From Prochlorococcus sp. HOT208_60m_813I02 (GTDB taxonomy: Bacteria; Cyanobacteriota; Cyanobacteriia; PCC-6307; Cyanobiaceae), in NCBI GenBank assembly GCA_002025865.1, contig MWOR01000020.1, forward strand, positions 1 to 64,000: a DNA stretch of 64,000 nt, read 5' to 3'. A program made the translations under genes and the position numbers. The notes beneath the pieces were generated by a model. It saw only the letters and a program-made list of their open reading frames with translations. It was not told the origin of the DNA and ran no database searches. Shown one piece after another: positions 9,557-18,816 of the stretch; position 1 is the first letter of the stretch; each line of letters begins with the position of its first letter.

Positions 9557-10975
9557 TTGAATTCTCTTCATTTAAAAAGTTTTATAAGATGCAAAAGAAA
9601 AGCATGGCTAGATTGTAAGGGTAAAAAATCTGATGAAATTTGGTCTCCCCATAAAGCTATAGATAAAATTAATCAGTTTCAAATTTTCTCTGAATTTTGT
9701 AATGGTGATATTTATTCAGGATTAAAAGCATGCAAGAATGGATATAAAGGGGTAATTGGTTTAAAAATCAAAGGGAATTTTTTTCAAAATATTAATGCAG
9801 AGATACGTCCACAATTACTTGTAAAGACTAAAGGTAAAAGTCTATGGGGAAAATATAAATATTTACCTGCAGTTTATAAGTTAGGCCACAAAACCACTAA
9901 AGAACATTTATTCGACTTAGCTTTTAGTTCTATGCTGTTGGAATCTTTTCAAGAATCTAAAATTGAGAAAGGATTAGTAATTTCAGGTTTTTATAAAAAA
10001 GTTAATGTTGAAGAAATTTATTTAAATGAAAAATTAAGGAAAAAAGTTTTGAATACTTTATTAAATCTAAATGAATGCTTGGAGGGATTTATCCCAGAAA
10101 TAACTAAAGATAGAAAAAAGTGTACTATTTGTTCATGGCAGAAATTTTGTGATAAAGCAGCAAAAGAAAATGGGGATTTAACAGATATAGATGGAATAGG
10201 ATCCAAAACGGCCTCACTACTCATAACAAATGGGATATCTGATACCCAAACATTAGCTTCGTATAGCGAAAAACAACTTGGAGAGAAATTATCTAAATTC
10301 AACGATCAAAAGTTTGAAAAAGCTTCCATATTTTTAAAGCAAGCACAATCTTATATTTCTGGGGAACCATATAGACTTTCCAATAAAAATGAAACTAACG
10401 ATCTACTAGAAAAAACACGTTTGGGATTTTATATATTTGATATAGAGTCAAATCCAGATGAAAATCATGATTTTTTATATGGTTTTTTAAAAATAAATAA
10501 TTTATTTACAAAAAAAGAAAAGCTTATTTATAAACCAATTTTAAATCTGAAAAACAATAAAGGAGAATCTTACAAGAAAATTCTTGAAATACTTTTTTTA
10601 CAGAAAGATTGGCCAGTTTTACATTACGGAGAAACTGAAAAGATAGCAATAATTAATATTGCTAAAAACCTAAATTTTAGTTTTGAAGAAATTGATTCAC
10701 TTGCCTCAAGATTTATAGACTTACATAGCTTAATACGAAAGTCTTGGATATTACCATTAAAAAACTATGGCTTAAAAACTATTTCTAATTGGCTTGGATT
10801 CGAATGGATGCAGAAAAATGTAAGTGGCTCGAAAGCCCTTTATTGGTGGATTCAATATCAAATTACAGAAAACGAAATATTTTTAAAAAAAATTATCCAA
10901 TATAACAAAGATGATTGTTTGGCTACTCTACAAATTGCAGAATATTTAATCAAAAATCAATTAAAGAAAAATTGA
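9557..10975 (+). CDS. TM0106 family RecB-like putative nuclease
   Basis: A 472-residue protein with a TTG start. The N-terminal half is a RecB/Cas4-like nuclease region with cysteines C12, C189, C192 and C198 (C...C-x2-C-x5-C), the spacing seen in Cas4 and AddB 4Fe-4S nucleases. A helix-hairpin-helix segment (DIDGIGSKTASLL) is near residue 210. The C-terminal half is an RNase H-like exonuclease fold starting FDIESNPDE, with KDDCLATL near the end. It probably acts in DNA processing; no CRISPR locus is nearby. Convergent with ygfZ, overlapping 15 bases. Confidence 0.82.
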   Translation: MNSLHLKSFIRCKRKAWLDCKGKKSDEIWSPHKAIDKINQFQIFSEFCNGDIYSGLKACKNGYKGVIGLKIKGNFFQNINAEIRPQLLVKTKGKSLWGKYKYLPAVYKLGHKTTKEHLFDLAFSSMLLESFQESKIEKGLVISGFYKKVNVEEIYLNEKLRKKVLNTLLNLNECLEGFIPEITKDRKKCTICSWQKFCDKAAKENGDLTDIDGIGSKTASLLITNGISDTQTLASYSEKQLGEKLSKFNDQKFEKASIFLKQAQSYISGEPYRLSNKNETNDLLEKTRLGFYIFDIESNPDENHDFLYGFLKINNLFTKKEKLIYKPILNLKNNKGESYKKILEILFLQKDWPVLHYGETEKIAIINIAKNLNFSFEEIDSLASRFIDLHSLIRKSWILPLKNYGLKTISNWLGFEWMQKNVSGSKALYWWIQYQITENEIFLKKIIQYNKDDCLATLQIAEYLIKNQLKKN

Positions 10976-11797
10976 TCCCACAGATTTATTAATAATAATT
11001 TTTCCAAAAATTTCTGAAAAAAAATAACTTCCTTCCTCTAAATATTTTCTTTTTATCATTGCTAAACCTTTTATTTGAGAATCTGATTTAAAAAAACTAG
11101 TGATTTTGCCTACAGAAATATCCTTGGCAGAATTTATATATAAATTTTTATCTTCAACGTCTAAATTCAAATTAGATTCAAATGATTTCCAAATTCTTAT
11201 TTCCTGTTTTAAAGAAGAAACATTTTTTATTTTTGACATTGTTTCTTGTCCTAAATAACAACCTTTATTAAAATCTATAAGATCTTGTAATCCAAGCTCA
11301 AGAGGATTATTTTTTCCGTTTATTTCCATTTCTAATGAGGGTATTGCCTGATTAATCTTCCAAAGATTTAAATCATTGGGATTTAGTAAATTTAGTTTAT
11401 TTTTATATATTTCAAATTCTTTATCTTCTATTTTGAAGAAAATAGGCTGGTAAGTTCTCCATGAACTAGATTCATCAATTTCCTGAATTCTATTTATCAA
11501 GAAAGGTTCACTCAGAAGTACATCGTCCGCTGGAAAAATAATTTGATTAAAGTAATCAATTATTTCATTAGTGTTACCCGCCAAGATAATTACTTCTAAG
11601 TTTCTTTCTAAAAAAATAATTTCAATTAAGGACCTTAGAACTCCATTTGGAGTTAACCAACAAGTTTTTACAACTTTATTTTCTGAATTAAGAATATTAC
11701 CAGTTGTTATTCCATTCAAAAATTTTCTGGCATCTTTTCCAGTAATAGAAAAACAATCAAATTTTTCAAGCCAAAACTTTTTTTTTATGTCTTGCAT
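10961..11797 (-). CDS. ygfZ: Folate-binding YgfZ/GcvT-like protein
   Basis: A 278-residue YgfZ-family protein, a tetrahydrofolate-binding factor that helps maintain iron-sulfur enzymes. The diagnostic K-G-C-Y-x-G-Q-E signature is present as NKGCYLGQET near residue 175, and the N-terminal FSITGKDARKFLNGITTGNI matches the GcvT-like fold. It lies 10 bases downstream of pyrE on the same strand. Confidence 0.88.
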   Translation of the reverse strand: MQDIKKKFWLEKFDCFSITGKDARKFLNGITTGNILNSENKVVKTCWLTPNGVLRSLIEIIFLERNLEVIILAGNTNEIIDYFNQIIFPADDVLLSEPFLINRIQEIDESSSWRTYQPIFFKIEDKEFEIYKNKLNLLNPNDLNLWKINQAIPSLEMEINGKNNPLELGLQDLIDFNKGCYLGQETMSKIKNVSSLKQEIRIWKSFESNLNLDVEDKNLYINSAKDISVGKITSFFKSDSQIKGLAMIKRKYLEEGSYFFSEIFGKIIINKSVGSIFL

Positions 11798-11807
11798 TTT
11801 AAAATAA

Positions 11808-12368
11808 TTATAAAAAGTCTTTTATCGTAAAAAGACTCTTTAATTTAACATTTTCATCTTCAAGGGCTTTTAATCCCCCTTCTTGCCTATCAACTATAGA
11901 CAAAACTTCCTCAACAATATAATTATTTTCGCGTAACTTTTTTATAGCTTTTATTACTGAACCAGCAGTTGTAACAACATCCTCTAAGACAGTTACTAAA
12001 GTTCCTCCTTCTAATGTAGGCCCCTCTATTCCAGCTTTAGTACCGTATTGTTTAATCTCTTTCCGAATTATTAAACCATTAAGATCTAGGCCTTGTGAAG
12101 CTGCTTTGACAATTAATCCACTTACAAGAGGATCTGCGCCTAATGTCAATCCTGCTACAGCTTTTGCTCTTGAGTCCTTTAACTCTAAAAATAATTCACT
12201 TATTAAGTTTAGGCCTTCGCCATTTAATGATACTGGTTTACAGTTCATGTAATGACTGCTTTTTTTTCCTGAAGATAAAGTGAAGTTTCCTTTCTTGTAA
12301 GATTTTTCAATTAACTGTTTTAACAATTTTGCTTTATTTAAATCATACTTATCCGAAAATTTGCCCAT
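11808..12368 (-). CDS. pyrE: Orotate phosphoribosyltransferase
   Basis: A 186-residue type I phosphoribosyltransferase that converts orotate and PRPP to OMP in pyrimidine synthesis. Features are [17 protein letters not shown] (substrate binding), [14 protein letters not shown] and the PRPP motif [20 protein letters not shown]. The gene reads away from the adjacent tRNA-Met. Confidence 0.96.
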   Translation of the reverse strand: MGKFSDKYDLNKAKLLKQLIEKSYKKGNFTLSSGKKSSHYMNCKPVSLNGEGLNLISELFLELKDSRAKAVAGLTLGADPLVSGLIVKAASQGLDLNGLIIRKEIKQYGTKAGIEGPTLEGGTLVTVLEDVVTTAGSVIKAIKKLRENNYIVEEVLSIVDRQEGGLKALEDENVKLKSLFTIKDFL

Positions 12369-12508
12369 TAGTAAAAGTTAAATTTCTATTTAAAGATTAG
12401 AAGAAAAAAAGAAATCTCACAAAAACTTCCTAATGAGGTGTTTTTTGAAATATTATTTTTATATTGTATATTGAAATTCAATGTAATTAAAATTACATAA
12501 ATTCCCTT

Positions 12509-12581
12509 GGGGGTGTAGCAATCTGGTGAATGCACCAAACTCATAATTTGGCTAAGGCGAGTTCGATCCTCGCCACCCCCA
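12509..12581 (+). tRNA. tRNA-Met (CAT), elongator-type
   Basis: A 73-nt cloverleaf. The acceptor stem is GGGGGTG/CACCCCC with discriminator A. The anticodon stem CCAAA/TTTGG encloses loop CTCATAA (anticodon CAT), and the T arm is GCGAG-TTCGATC-CTCGC. The anticodon stem lacks the three G-C pairs of initiator tRNA, and the first pair is G-C, so it is not tRNA-fMet. A lysidine-modified Ile(CAT) cannot be fully excluded. Confidence 0.93.
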
Positions 12582-12599
12582 TTATTCATTTGTCATTGA

Positions 12600-13868
12600 A
12601 TGAAAATAACTCTACTTTTATTTCTTTTATTTTTACCAGCTTTTTTCGCAGCGAGTGAACTCTCTTTTTTATTAATAAGGCCAAGTAAAGTTTTAAGGTT
12701 AATAGAAGAAAAAAAGAAAGGAGCATTTTCAATTTTAAAAATTCAAAAACGCTTTAGATCTTCATTAATTACTTCTCAATTTGGAGTAACAATTTCATTA
12801 ATTGCAATTGGATGGCTCAGCAATGACCTAGCTAATGATTATTGGAAAAGCAATATTTTATCAAATAGATTTTATGATCTTCTATTATTTTTATTCGTTG
12901 TTTTAGTTGTTACTCTTGTTTCTGGACTAATTCCAAAAGCTTTAGTAATTAACAATCCAGAATCTGTCGCATTAAGATTAACCGCAATTTTCGATGCCGT
13001 AAGAAAATCTATGAATCCTATAGTAAAAACAATAGAATTCTTTGCTAGCGCCTGTTTAGGCTTGTTCAATTTAAATAATAAATGGGATTCTTTAAACTCG
13101 GGTTTATCTGCTAGTGAATTAGAAACTCTTATAGAAACAGATAACGTAACAGGTTTAAAACCAGATGAGAAGAATATTCTTGAAGGAGTTTTTGCTTTAA
13201 AAGATACACAGGTTAAAGAAGTGATGATTCCAAGATCTGAAATGGTTACTTTGCCAAAAAATATCACCTTTTCAGAACTTATGAAACAAGTAGATAAAAC
13301 TCGACATGCTCGCTTCTTTGTGATTGGTGAGTCTTTAGATGATGTATTAGGTGTATTAGATTTGCGATATCTAGCTAAGCCAATATCAAAAGGTGAAATG
13401 GAAGCAGATACATTATTAGAGCCATTCCTTTTACCAGTAACAAAAATAATAGAAACATGTTCTCTAGCAGAAATATTTCCAATAGTAAGAGACTATAATC
13501 CGTTCTTACTAGTAGTTGATGAGCACGGTGGAACAGAGGGACTTATAACTGCAGCTGATCTAAATGGCGAAATAGTTGGAGAGGAAATGCTCAATAATAG
13601 AATTTATTCAGACATGAGAATGCTAGATAATTTCTCTAAAAAATGGTCAATAGCTGGAAAATCAGAAATTATTGAAATAAATAAAAAGTTAGGATGTTCT
13701 CTTCCAGAAGGTACTGATTATCATACTCTTGCTGGATTTATGTTAGAAAAATTTCAAATGGTTCCAAAAATTGGCGACGTTTTAGATTTTAATAACATTA
13801 AATTTGAAGTTATTTCTATGTCAGGTCCAAAAATTGATCGTGTTAAAATAATCCTTCCCAAAAGCTAA
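12600..13868 (+). CDS. CNNM/CBS-pair membrane protein (HlyC/CorC family)
   Basis: A 422-residue protein with an N-terminal DUF21/CNNM transmembrane domain (hydrophobic stretches at about residues 1-20, 60-75 and 95-120), then two CBS domains (around VMIPRSEMVTLPKN and PFLLVVDEHGGTEGLITAADL), then a CorC-HlyC C-terminal domain ending DRVKIILP. Such proteins are implicated in Mg2+/Co2+ transport or its regulation. A specific ion is not deducible. It starts 19 bases after tRNA-Met. Confidence 0.9.
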   Translation: MKITLLLFLLFLPAFFAASELSFLLIRPSKVLRLIEEKKKGAFSILKIQKRFRSSLITSQFGVTISLIAIGWLSNDLANDYWKSNILSNRFYDLLLFLFVVLVVTLVSGLIPKALVINNPESVALRLTAIFDAVRKSMNPIVKTIEFFASACLGLFNLNNKWDSLNSGLSASELETLIETDNVTGLKPDEKNILEGVFALKDTQVKEVMIPRSEMVTLPKNITFSELMKQVDKTRHARFFVIGESLDDVLGVLDLRYLAKPISKGEMEADTLLEPFLLPVTKIIETCSLAEIFPIVRDYNPFLLVVDEHGGTEGLITAADLNGEIVGEEMLNNRIYSDMRMLDNFSKKWSIAGKSEIIEINKKLGCSLPEGTDYHTLAGFMLEKFQMVPKIGDVLDFNNIKFEVISMSGPKIDRVKIILPKS

Positions 13869-13918
13869 ATGTGACTCCCCATAGAGGATAATGATAATAA
13901 ACATATGGATTTGAAATT

Positions 13919-14923
13919 ATGCAACCAACCTCATCACCCGTAAAGGTTGGAGTCATAGGTATAGGGAATATGGGCTGGCATCATGCTCGAGTACTAAGTT
14001 TACTCAAAGATGCAAATCTCATCGGAGTCGCAGATCCAAATGAAGAGAGAGGCAAATTGGCTATTGACCAATTTCAATGTGAATGGTTCAGAGACTATAG
14101 AGACTTAATTCCGAAAGTTGATGCTATCTGTATCGCTGTTCCAACACTACTTCATCAAAAAGTAGGACTAGATTGTCTCAAGGGAGGTACTAACGTTCTC
14201 ATTGAAAAACCAATTGCAGCTAACGAGTTGGAAGCAAAGTCTTTAATAGAGGCAGCTAATACAAGTAACTGTCTTTTACAAGTTGGGCATATTGAAAGAT
14301 TTAATCCTGCTTTTAGAGAATTAAATAAAATAGTAAATAATGAAGAAATTGTTGTTTTAGAAGCTAGGAGGCACAGTCCTCATGCAGACAGAGCCAATGA
14401 TGTATCAGTTGTAATGGATTTAATGATTCATGACATTGATCTTATTCTGGAGCTAGTAAACTCAAAAATACAAAAATTAGCAGCAGTTGGAGGAAGAAAT
14501 AGCGAAGGATTAATAGATTATGTCAATGCTACTTTAGTTTTTAAAAATAATGTTATTGCAAGCCTAACTGCAAGCAAAATGAGTCACAAAAAAATTAGAA
14601 ATTTAAGTGCTCACTGCCAAAATGGCCTAGTAGAGACTGATTTCTTAAATCACTCTTTACAAATCCATCGAAAGTCTCATGAATCATATACAGCAGAGCA
14701 TGGAGAATTAGTTTATAGAAATGATGGATATGTCGAGGAAGTTAGCACAACCTCTATTGAACCTCTTTATGCAGAACTGGAGCATTTTCTTAAATGCGTT
14801 CAGGGCAAAGAAATACCTGAGGTAGATGGTGAGCAAGCCTCAAGAGCATTAAAAATTGCTGATTTTATAGAGAGTGCTGTAGATAATTCTGGAGATGCGA
14901 TTTTACTTGAAAATCCCATCTAA
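13919..14923 (+). CDS. Gfo/Idh/MocA family NAD(P)-dependent oxidoreductase
   Basis: A 334-residue oxidoreductase with an N-terminal Rossmann fold (VGVIGIGNMGWHHARVL, GxGxxG at residues 12-17), the family EKPIA motif (VLIEKPIA) and a C-terminal substrate domain containing GHIERFNPAF and MDLMIHDIDLILEL. Family members act on sugars, inositol or biliverdin-like substrates; the substrate here is unknown. It follows the CBS protein by 50 bases on the same strand. Confidence 0.9.
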   Translation: MQPTSSPVKVGVIGIGNMGWHHARVLSLLKDANLIGVADPNEERGKLAIDQFQCEWFRDYRDLIPKVDAICIAVPTLLHQKVGLDCLKGGTNVLIEKPIAANELEAKSLIEAANTSNCLLQVGHIERFNPAFRELNKIVNNEEIVVLEARRHSPHADRANDVSVVMDLMIHDIDLILELVNSKIQKLAAVGGRNSEGLIDYVNATLVFKNNVIASLTASKMSHKKIRNLSAHCQNGLVETDFLNHSLQIHRKSHESYTAEHGELVYRNDGYVEEVSTTSIEPLYAELEHFLKCVQGKEIPEVDGEQASRALKIADFIESAVDNSGDAILLENPI

Positions 14924-14949
14924 TAAAAACAATCTAAACTAAAAGAATT

Positions 14950-15090
14950 TTATTTAAATCCAACTGCAGCTTGCCAAACAAATACCAATAAAAAGAAAAA
15001 TAAAGGAATAAGTGGAAGAACATCAACAGTTGGAGCAAAGGCCTTGTAAGCCTCGGGCAATTCAGCGAATGTATTAAATAGAATGAGCAC
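14950..15090 (-). CDS. psbK: Photosystem II protein K
   Basis: A 46-residue ORF on the minus strand with a GTG start. After a short leader (LILFNTFA) it reads [16 protein letters not shown] and then a single transmembrane helix rich in Leu and Phe ending WQAAVGFK, which is the mature PsbK sequence pattern. The leader is cleaved in the family. PsbK is a one-helix PSII core subunit near CP43. It lies between the Gfo/Idh gene and tgt, 34 bases downstream of the tgt stop on the other side of its own start. Confidence 0.95.
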
Positions 15091-15124
15091 CTTTTTTGAT
15101 AATTTAATTAATTATTATAAGACG

Positions 15125-16243
15125 TTACCACGTATAGTGAGCAATAGAGGATGATTTCCATGGAGCGAAATCATTTGTAAAACAATTATCTCTAATAGCA
15201 GTAGAAATTGCATTGGTAAATCTTATTAAGTGAGCAATATTATGCAAACTTATGAGTGTTAGGCCTAAAATTTCTTCATTTCTAATTAGATGATGCAAAT
15301 ATGCTCGAGAATAGGATTTACATGTCTCGCATTTACAAGTTTTATCAATTGGAGAAAAGTCATTTTTAAATCGAGCATTTCGCAAATTCAATCTTTCATC
15401 ATTAAAAAAAGCAGTCCCATGTCTTCCTAGCCTTGTAGGCAAAACACAGTCAAATATATCGAATCCATTTGCAACAGCTAAAGAAATTTCTCTTAAAGAG
15501 CCAATTCCCATTAAATATCTTGGTTTATTTATTGGTAAGAATTTTGGGACGTAATTAATTACACTATGTATTTCTTCGACTTCCTCGCCAACACTTACTC
15601 CTCCCACTGCGATTCCAGGCAGATCAAAAGAACTTGTATATTTTGCGCTATATTCTCTTAATTTCGGATACTTACCGCCTTGAACTATACCGAATAATGC
15701 TTGATTAGATTTCTGATGAGTCTCAACACATTTTTGCAACCATGAATGAGTTCTTTGTAAAGATTCCTCAATATCATTTTCGTTAGCTGTATGCGGAGGA
15801 CAATGATCAAAAGCCATCGCAACATCCGATCCAAGATCCATTTGAATCTGTATTACTTTTTCAGGTGATAAAAATACATGACTACCATCTCTTGGATTTT
15901 TAAATTCCACTCCTTTATCAGAAATATTGTTTAATTTAGACAAACTAAAAACTTGATATCCTCCTGAATCAGTAAGGATAGGCTTAGGCCAATTCATGAA
16001 CTTATGTATTCCTCCAGATTCTTTAACTAATTTTTCTCCAGGTTGTAAATGAAGATGAAAAGTATTTGAAAGAATCATTTCGGATCCTGTGGAGATTAAC
16101 TGCCTAGATGAAATCCCCTTAACCGTTGCCAGAGTCCCCACAGGCATAAATTTTGGTGTATTTACCTCACCATTTGGTGTATGAAATATACCAGTTCTTG
16201 CACCTGTATTACTGCAATTCGATGTAATTTCAAATTCAAACAC
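15125..16243 (-). CDS. tgt: tRNA-guanine transglycosylase (queuine insertion)
   Basis: A 372-residue TGT that swaps guanine-34 for preQ1 in GUN-anticodon tRNAs. The catalytic aspartate regions [14 protein letters not shown] and [16 protein letters not shown] are present, and the zinc site reads [18 protein letters not shown]. Length matches bacterial Tgt. psbK follows in the same direction. Confidence 0.96.
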   Translation of the reverse strand: MFEFEITSNCSNTGARTGIFHTPNGEVNTPKFMPVGTLATVKGISSRQLISTGSEMILSNTFHLHLQPGEKLVKESGGIHKFMNWPKPILTDSGGYQVFSLSKLNNISDKGVEFKNPRDGSHVFLSPEKVIQIQMDLGSDVAMAFDHCPPHTANENDIEESLQRTHSWLQKCVETHQKSNQALFGIVQGGKYPKLREYSAKYTSSFDLPGIAVGGVSVGEEVEEIHSVINYVPKFLPINKPRYLMGIGSLREISLAVANGFDIFDCVLPTRLGRHGTAFFNDERLNLRNARFKNDFSPIDKTCKCETCKSYSRAYLHHLIRNEEILGLTLISLHNIAHLIRFTNAISTAIRDNCFTNDFAPWKSSSIAHYTW

Positions 16244-16341
16244 GATAATTTATAAAATTTTTTGATCCTTTTTCATTAATCTAACCTATCATTTAATATT
16301 GAATCTATTTTTATCACATCAAAAAATATTTAATAAAAAAT

Positions 16342-17082
16342 TTGGCAGGTTCTTGGATTTTCTATACGACATTTCCAAAGATACCTTTAATTAATCCCGA
16401 ATTTAAAAATATTGCACAATTTGCTCCGCCTTTAGGATTTTTTATTGGAACAATACAAAGTTATGTTTTTCTTTTTTTAAGAACAAACTCTTGGTCAATT
16501 TATTCATCTGCATTAATTTGTTTAGCTTCGGGATATTTAATTACTGGTGGTCTACACCTCGATGGTTTAATGGATACTTTCGATGGTATTTTTGCAGGTA
16601 AAAAGAGACGTTTGAAAGCCATGAAAGACAGTAAAGTTGGTTCCTTTGGCGTTCAAGCTTTAGTTTTTATAACTTTAATTCAAATTGCTTGCATAATGAA
16701 AATTCAAAACTTAGTGATTTTTGTTTTACCTATATGCTTATTTTGGGGAAGATTTTCAAATTTATTTTTTATAGAAAAGTTTAAATATATAAGTTATAAG
16801 AAAAAATCTATTAGTCACAAAAAGTTTTGGAATGGAATTAAAAAAGAATCTTTGATCTCCATTATTTTTCTTTTAATTTTCATTGCATACCAATTTGTTT
16901 CAATTACATCCCAAGCAATATTAATTAAATTTTTAATTCTTATTTTGATTGGTATTTTTCTAAGCTATTTTATCCCAAACATACTGGGTAAAAAAATTGG
17001 AGGCTTCAATGGAGATGCCTGCGGTGCAAGTGTTGTTCTAGTTGAAACTACAATGTTGTTTATGCATGCAATTCTTTTATAG
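16342..17082 (+). CDS. cobS: Adenosylcobinamide-GDP ribazoletransferase
   Basis: A polytopic membrane enzyme that joins alpha-ribazole to adenosylcobinamide-GDP late in B12 synthesis. The active-site region GGLHLDGLMDTFDG and RRLKAMKDSKVGSFG is intact, and six or so hydrophobic segments follow, ending GGFNGDACGASVVLVE. The TTG at 16342 is the first ordinary start in frame, but family-like sequence (YLIKNLAGSW) continues upstream to a TGA at 16300. Removing one A from the A6 run at 16335-16340 would join this frame to a TTG at 16299. The start is therefore uncertain. The 3' end overlaps the convergent kinase gene by 23 bases. Confidence 0.9.
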   Translation: MAGSWIFYTTFPKIPLINPEFKNIAQFAPPLGFFIGTIQSYVFLFLRTNSWSIYSSALICLASGYLITGGLHLDGLMDTFDGIFAGKKRRLKAMKDSKVGSFGVQALVFITLIQIACIMKIQNLVIFVLPICLFWGRFSNLFFIEKFKYISYKKKSISHKKFWNGIKKESLISIIFLLIFIAYQFVSITSQAILIKFLILILIGIFLSYFIPNILGKKIGGFNGDACGASVVLVETTMLFMHAILL

Positions 17083-18196
17083 GTAGTTCTAAATAAAAAA
17101 TATTTTTCTTATTAAGATTTTTTGATTTTTCAGTATTATTTATCGAGTTATTTTTAAGCAATCTCAAATCTCCACCAATTTGTTTTGCTAATTTCCTCGC
17201 CAAAAAAAGTCCCACACCAGTGCCGTCCTTCTTTCTAGCGGCAGATCCTCTAAAACCTTTTTCAAAAATTTTCTCGTTTTCATTTTTGGTTATTTTTTTA
17301 CCATCATCAAATATACAGAGTCCATTACTCGTAATTGTGAGCCCAATTTCAGCATCTTTTTGGGCATATTTAAACGCATTTTCTAATAAATTGGCCACAA
17401 TTTCAGCAATTACAGCATATTTTGCCTTTAATGGCGAAATAGTCCAATCTGGCCAAAGAGAAGGTTCAGTCCAATCTCTATTCTCTAAGTCCGCATTAGC
17501 TTTACCCCTTTCTAATATTGGCCTCAATAAACTCTGAACAGTTATTACCTTTTTATCATCTAAATTTGGTGGTAATAATAATCTTTCCTCTCCAATTTCC
17601 AGAGGAAGTTGAATAGGTGAATTTAATTGCGCGAAAGAATCCATATATTGATTAATTTGTTTTTGCTCTATTATCATGCGTTCGACTATTTCAATAGAAT
17701 CATCATCTGAACCAAGTCTTTTTATTAATAATTTTGCATATGTTCTAATAGCCGCTAATGGATTTCTTAACTGATGAATTATGACATTGACTTGATTCTT
17801 TAAATAATTGACTTCTTCATTTTTATTTTGACGTTCTAATTCGATAGAGACGCATTTAGCTAAAGATATTGAAAGCGCTTTTAATCTAGAATCGAGAGAT
17901 ATTGGCCAATTCCCACCTTTCAAATCAGTTTCAACTCTCAGCACACCAAGTAAAATATCGTTTTCTTGTAGCGGGTACCATCTTCTATTAGGTGATGAAA
18001 CCTTTAAGGAAGGATCATCTTCTATTGAAGTAAGTAGCCTATCAATTTGTGGCCATTGACTAATCATTTCAAAAGATGCTTTGGTTCCTTGCTTAGCTGA
18101 AGCAAGATACATCACTAAATTAGTCACGCCCATTGAGCAACCAAAACTCTCTAGCTGTTTTAAAATCAATTCTTCAAATTTTTTTGAAAGATTCAT
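17060..18196 (-). CDS. Sensor histidine kinase
   Basis: A 378-residue soluble kinase. The first 140 or so residues resemble a GAF-like sensory region (WYPLQENDILLGVLRVE). The H-box VNVIIHQLRNPLAAIRTYAKLL holds the phosphorylated histidine, followed by the N-box IVANLLENAFKYA and G-boxes FDDGKKI and GTGVGLFLARKLAKQIGGDL. No transmembrane segments are seen, so it senses a cytoplasmic signal. No response regulator gene is adjacent, making it an orphan kinase with unknown partner. Confidence 0.9.
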   Translation of the reverse strand: MNLSKKFEELILKQLESFGCSMGVTNLVMYLASAKQGTKASFEMISQWPQIDRLLTSIEDDPSLKVSSPNRRWYPLQENDILLGVLRVETDLKGGNWPISLDSRLKALSISLAKCVSIELERQNKNEEVNYLKNQVNVIIHQLRNPLAAIRTYAKLLIKRLGSDDDSIEIVERMIIEQKQINQYMDSFAQLNSPIQLPLEIGEERLLLPPNLDDKKVITVQSLLRPILERGKANADLENRDWTEPSLWPDWTISPLKAKYAVIAEIVANLLENAFKYAQKDAEIGLTITSNGLCIFDDGKKITKNENEKIFEKGFRGSAARKKDGTGVGLFLARKLAKQIGGDLRLLKNNSINNTEKSKNLNKKNIFYLELPIKELHA

Positions 18197-18447
18197 AATT
18201 AATAAAATTTTGGGAAATTTTTTTAAAAAAACTTGAAAAAGGGCTTGTAAAATATGAAAAAAGTATTAAGATATATAAAGAGGTCTGACTATAGCCAGCC
18301 TTGAATATGAATATACAATCATATTTTAAGCTACATCAGGGGTTGATGGGTCCTCTATGTAATTTGAAGTGAATTTAAAATCACATATATAAGATTAGTA
18401 AAAATTAATAAGACTAATCTCATTAATAATTTCAGGGGTACCAATCA
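18197..18447 (+). other. Structured leader candidate upstream of the DUF3155 gene
   Basis: This 251-base gap has no convincing ORF. It contains several short inverted repeats in order: AATATGA/TCATATT with an 8-nt loop (about 18304-18325), GTGA/TCAC around 18369-18384, and AGATTAGT/ACTAATCT with a 13-nt loop (about 18392-18420) that ends close to the start of the coding region. An AGAGG near 18279 can pair with CCTCT near 18351. It may be a long structured 5' UTR or an sRNA; that is inference. Confidence 0.35.
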
Positions 18448-18816
18448 ATGTCAAAAAAAAGAAAAAGAATCAGCAGAAGAAGATTGGCTGGCCAAAGAGT
18501 AATGGCACATGTACCTATTTATCATATCGAAACTGGCAAACATAAACCAGTTACAGCAGCAAGAAGATTCATAGCTGAGAATGGTCTCTCTGCGCCTTCA
18601 GTTTTCAATGTGAGAAGAAATGAACACACCACCGATAGATTTTTTTGGGGTGAAAAAGGATTATTTAGCGCCCAATATGCTGAAGAAAATCATTTTCTAT
18701 TTCCATCACTAAAAGTTGTAGTTGAAGGCATTGGTGAAGAAAAAATATTTGAGGGTCTAGAACTTACTGCAGATGATTGGGAAGAGATTGAAGAATATGA
18801 ATATGCTTTTGTTTAA
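18448..18816 (+). CDS. DUF3155 cyanobacterial protein
   Basis: A 122-residue protein with a very basic N-terminus (KKRKRISRRRLAGQR) and an acidic C-terminus (ELTADDWEEIEEYEYAFV). It matches my memory of the cyanobacteria-specific DUF3155 family. Function is unknown; the charged halves could suit nucleic-acid contact but that is speculation. It is preceded by an unusually long gap with inverted repeats, and its 3' end meets the convergent esterase gene. Confidence 0.85.
   Translation: MSKKRKRISRRRLAGQRVMAHVPIYHIETGKHKPVTAARRFIAENGLSAPSVFNVRRNEHTTDRFFWGEKGLFSAQYAEENHFLFPSLKVVVEGIGEEKIFEGLELTADDWEEIEEYEYAFV

Noticed and set aside
12386-12589. A 67-codon minus-strand ORF
   Set aside because: It covers the tRNA-Met gene on the opposite strand and has no protein-like pattern.
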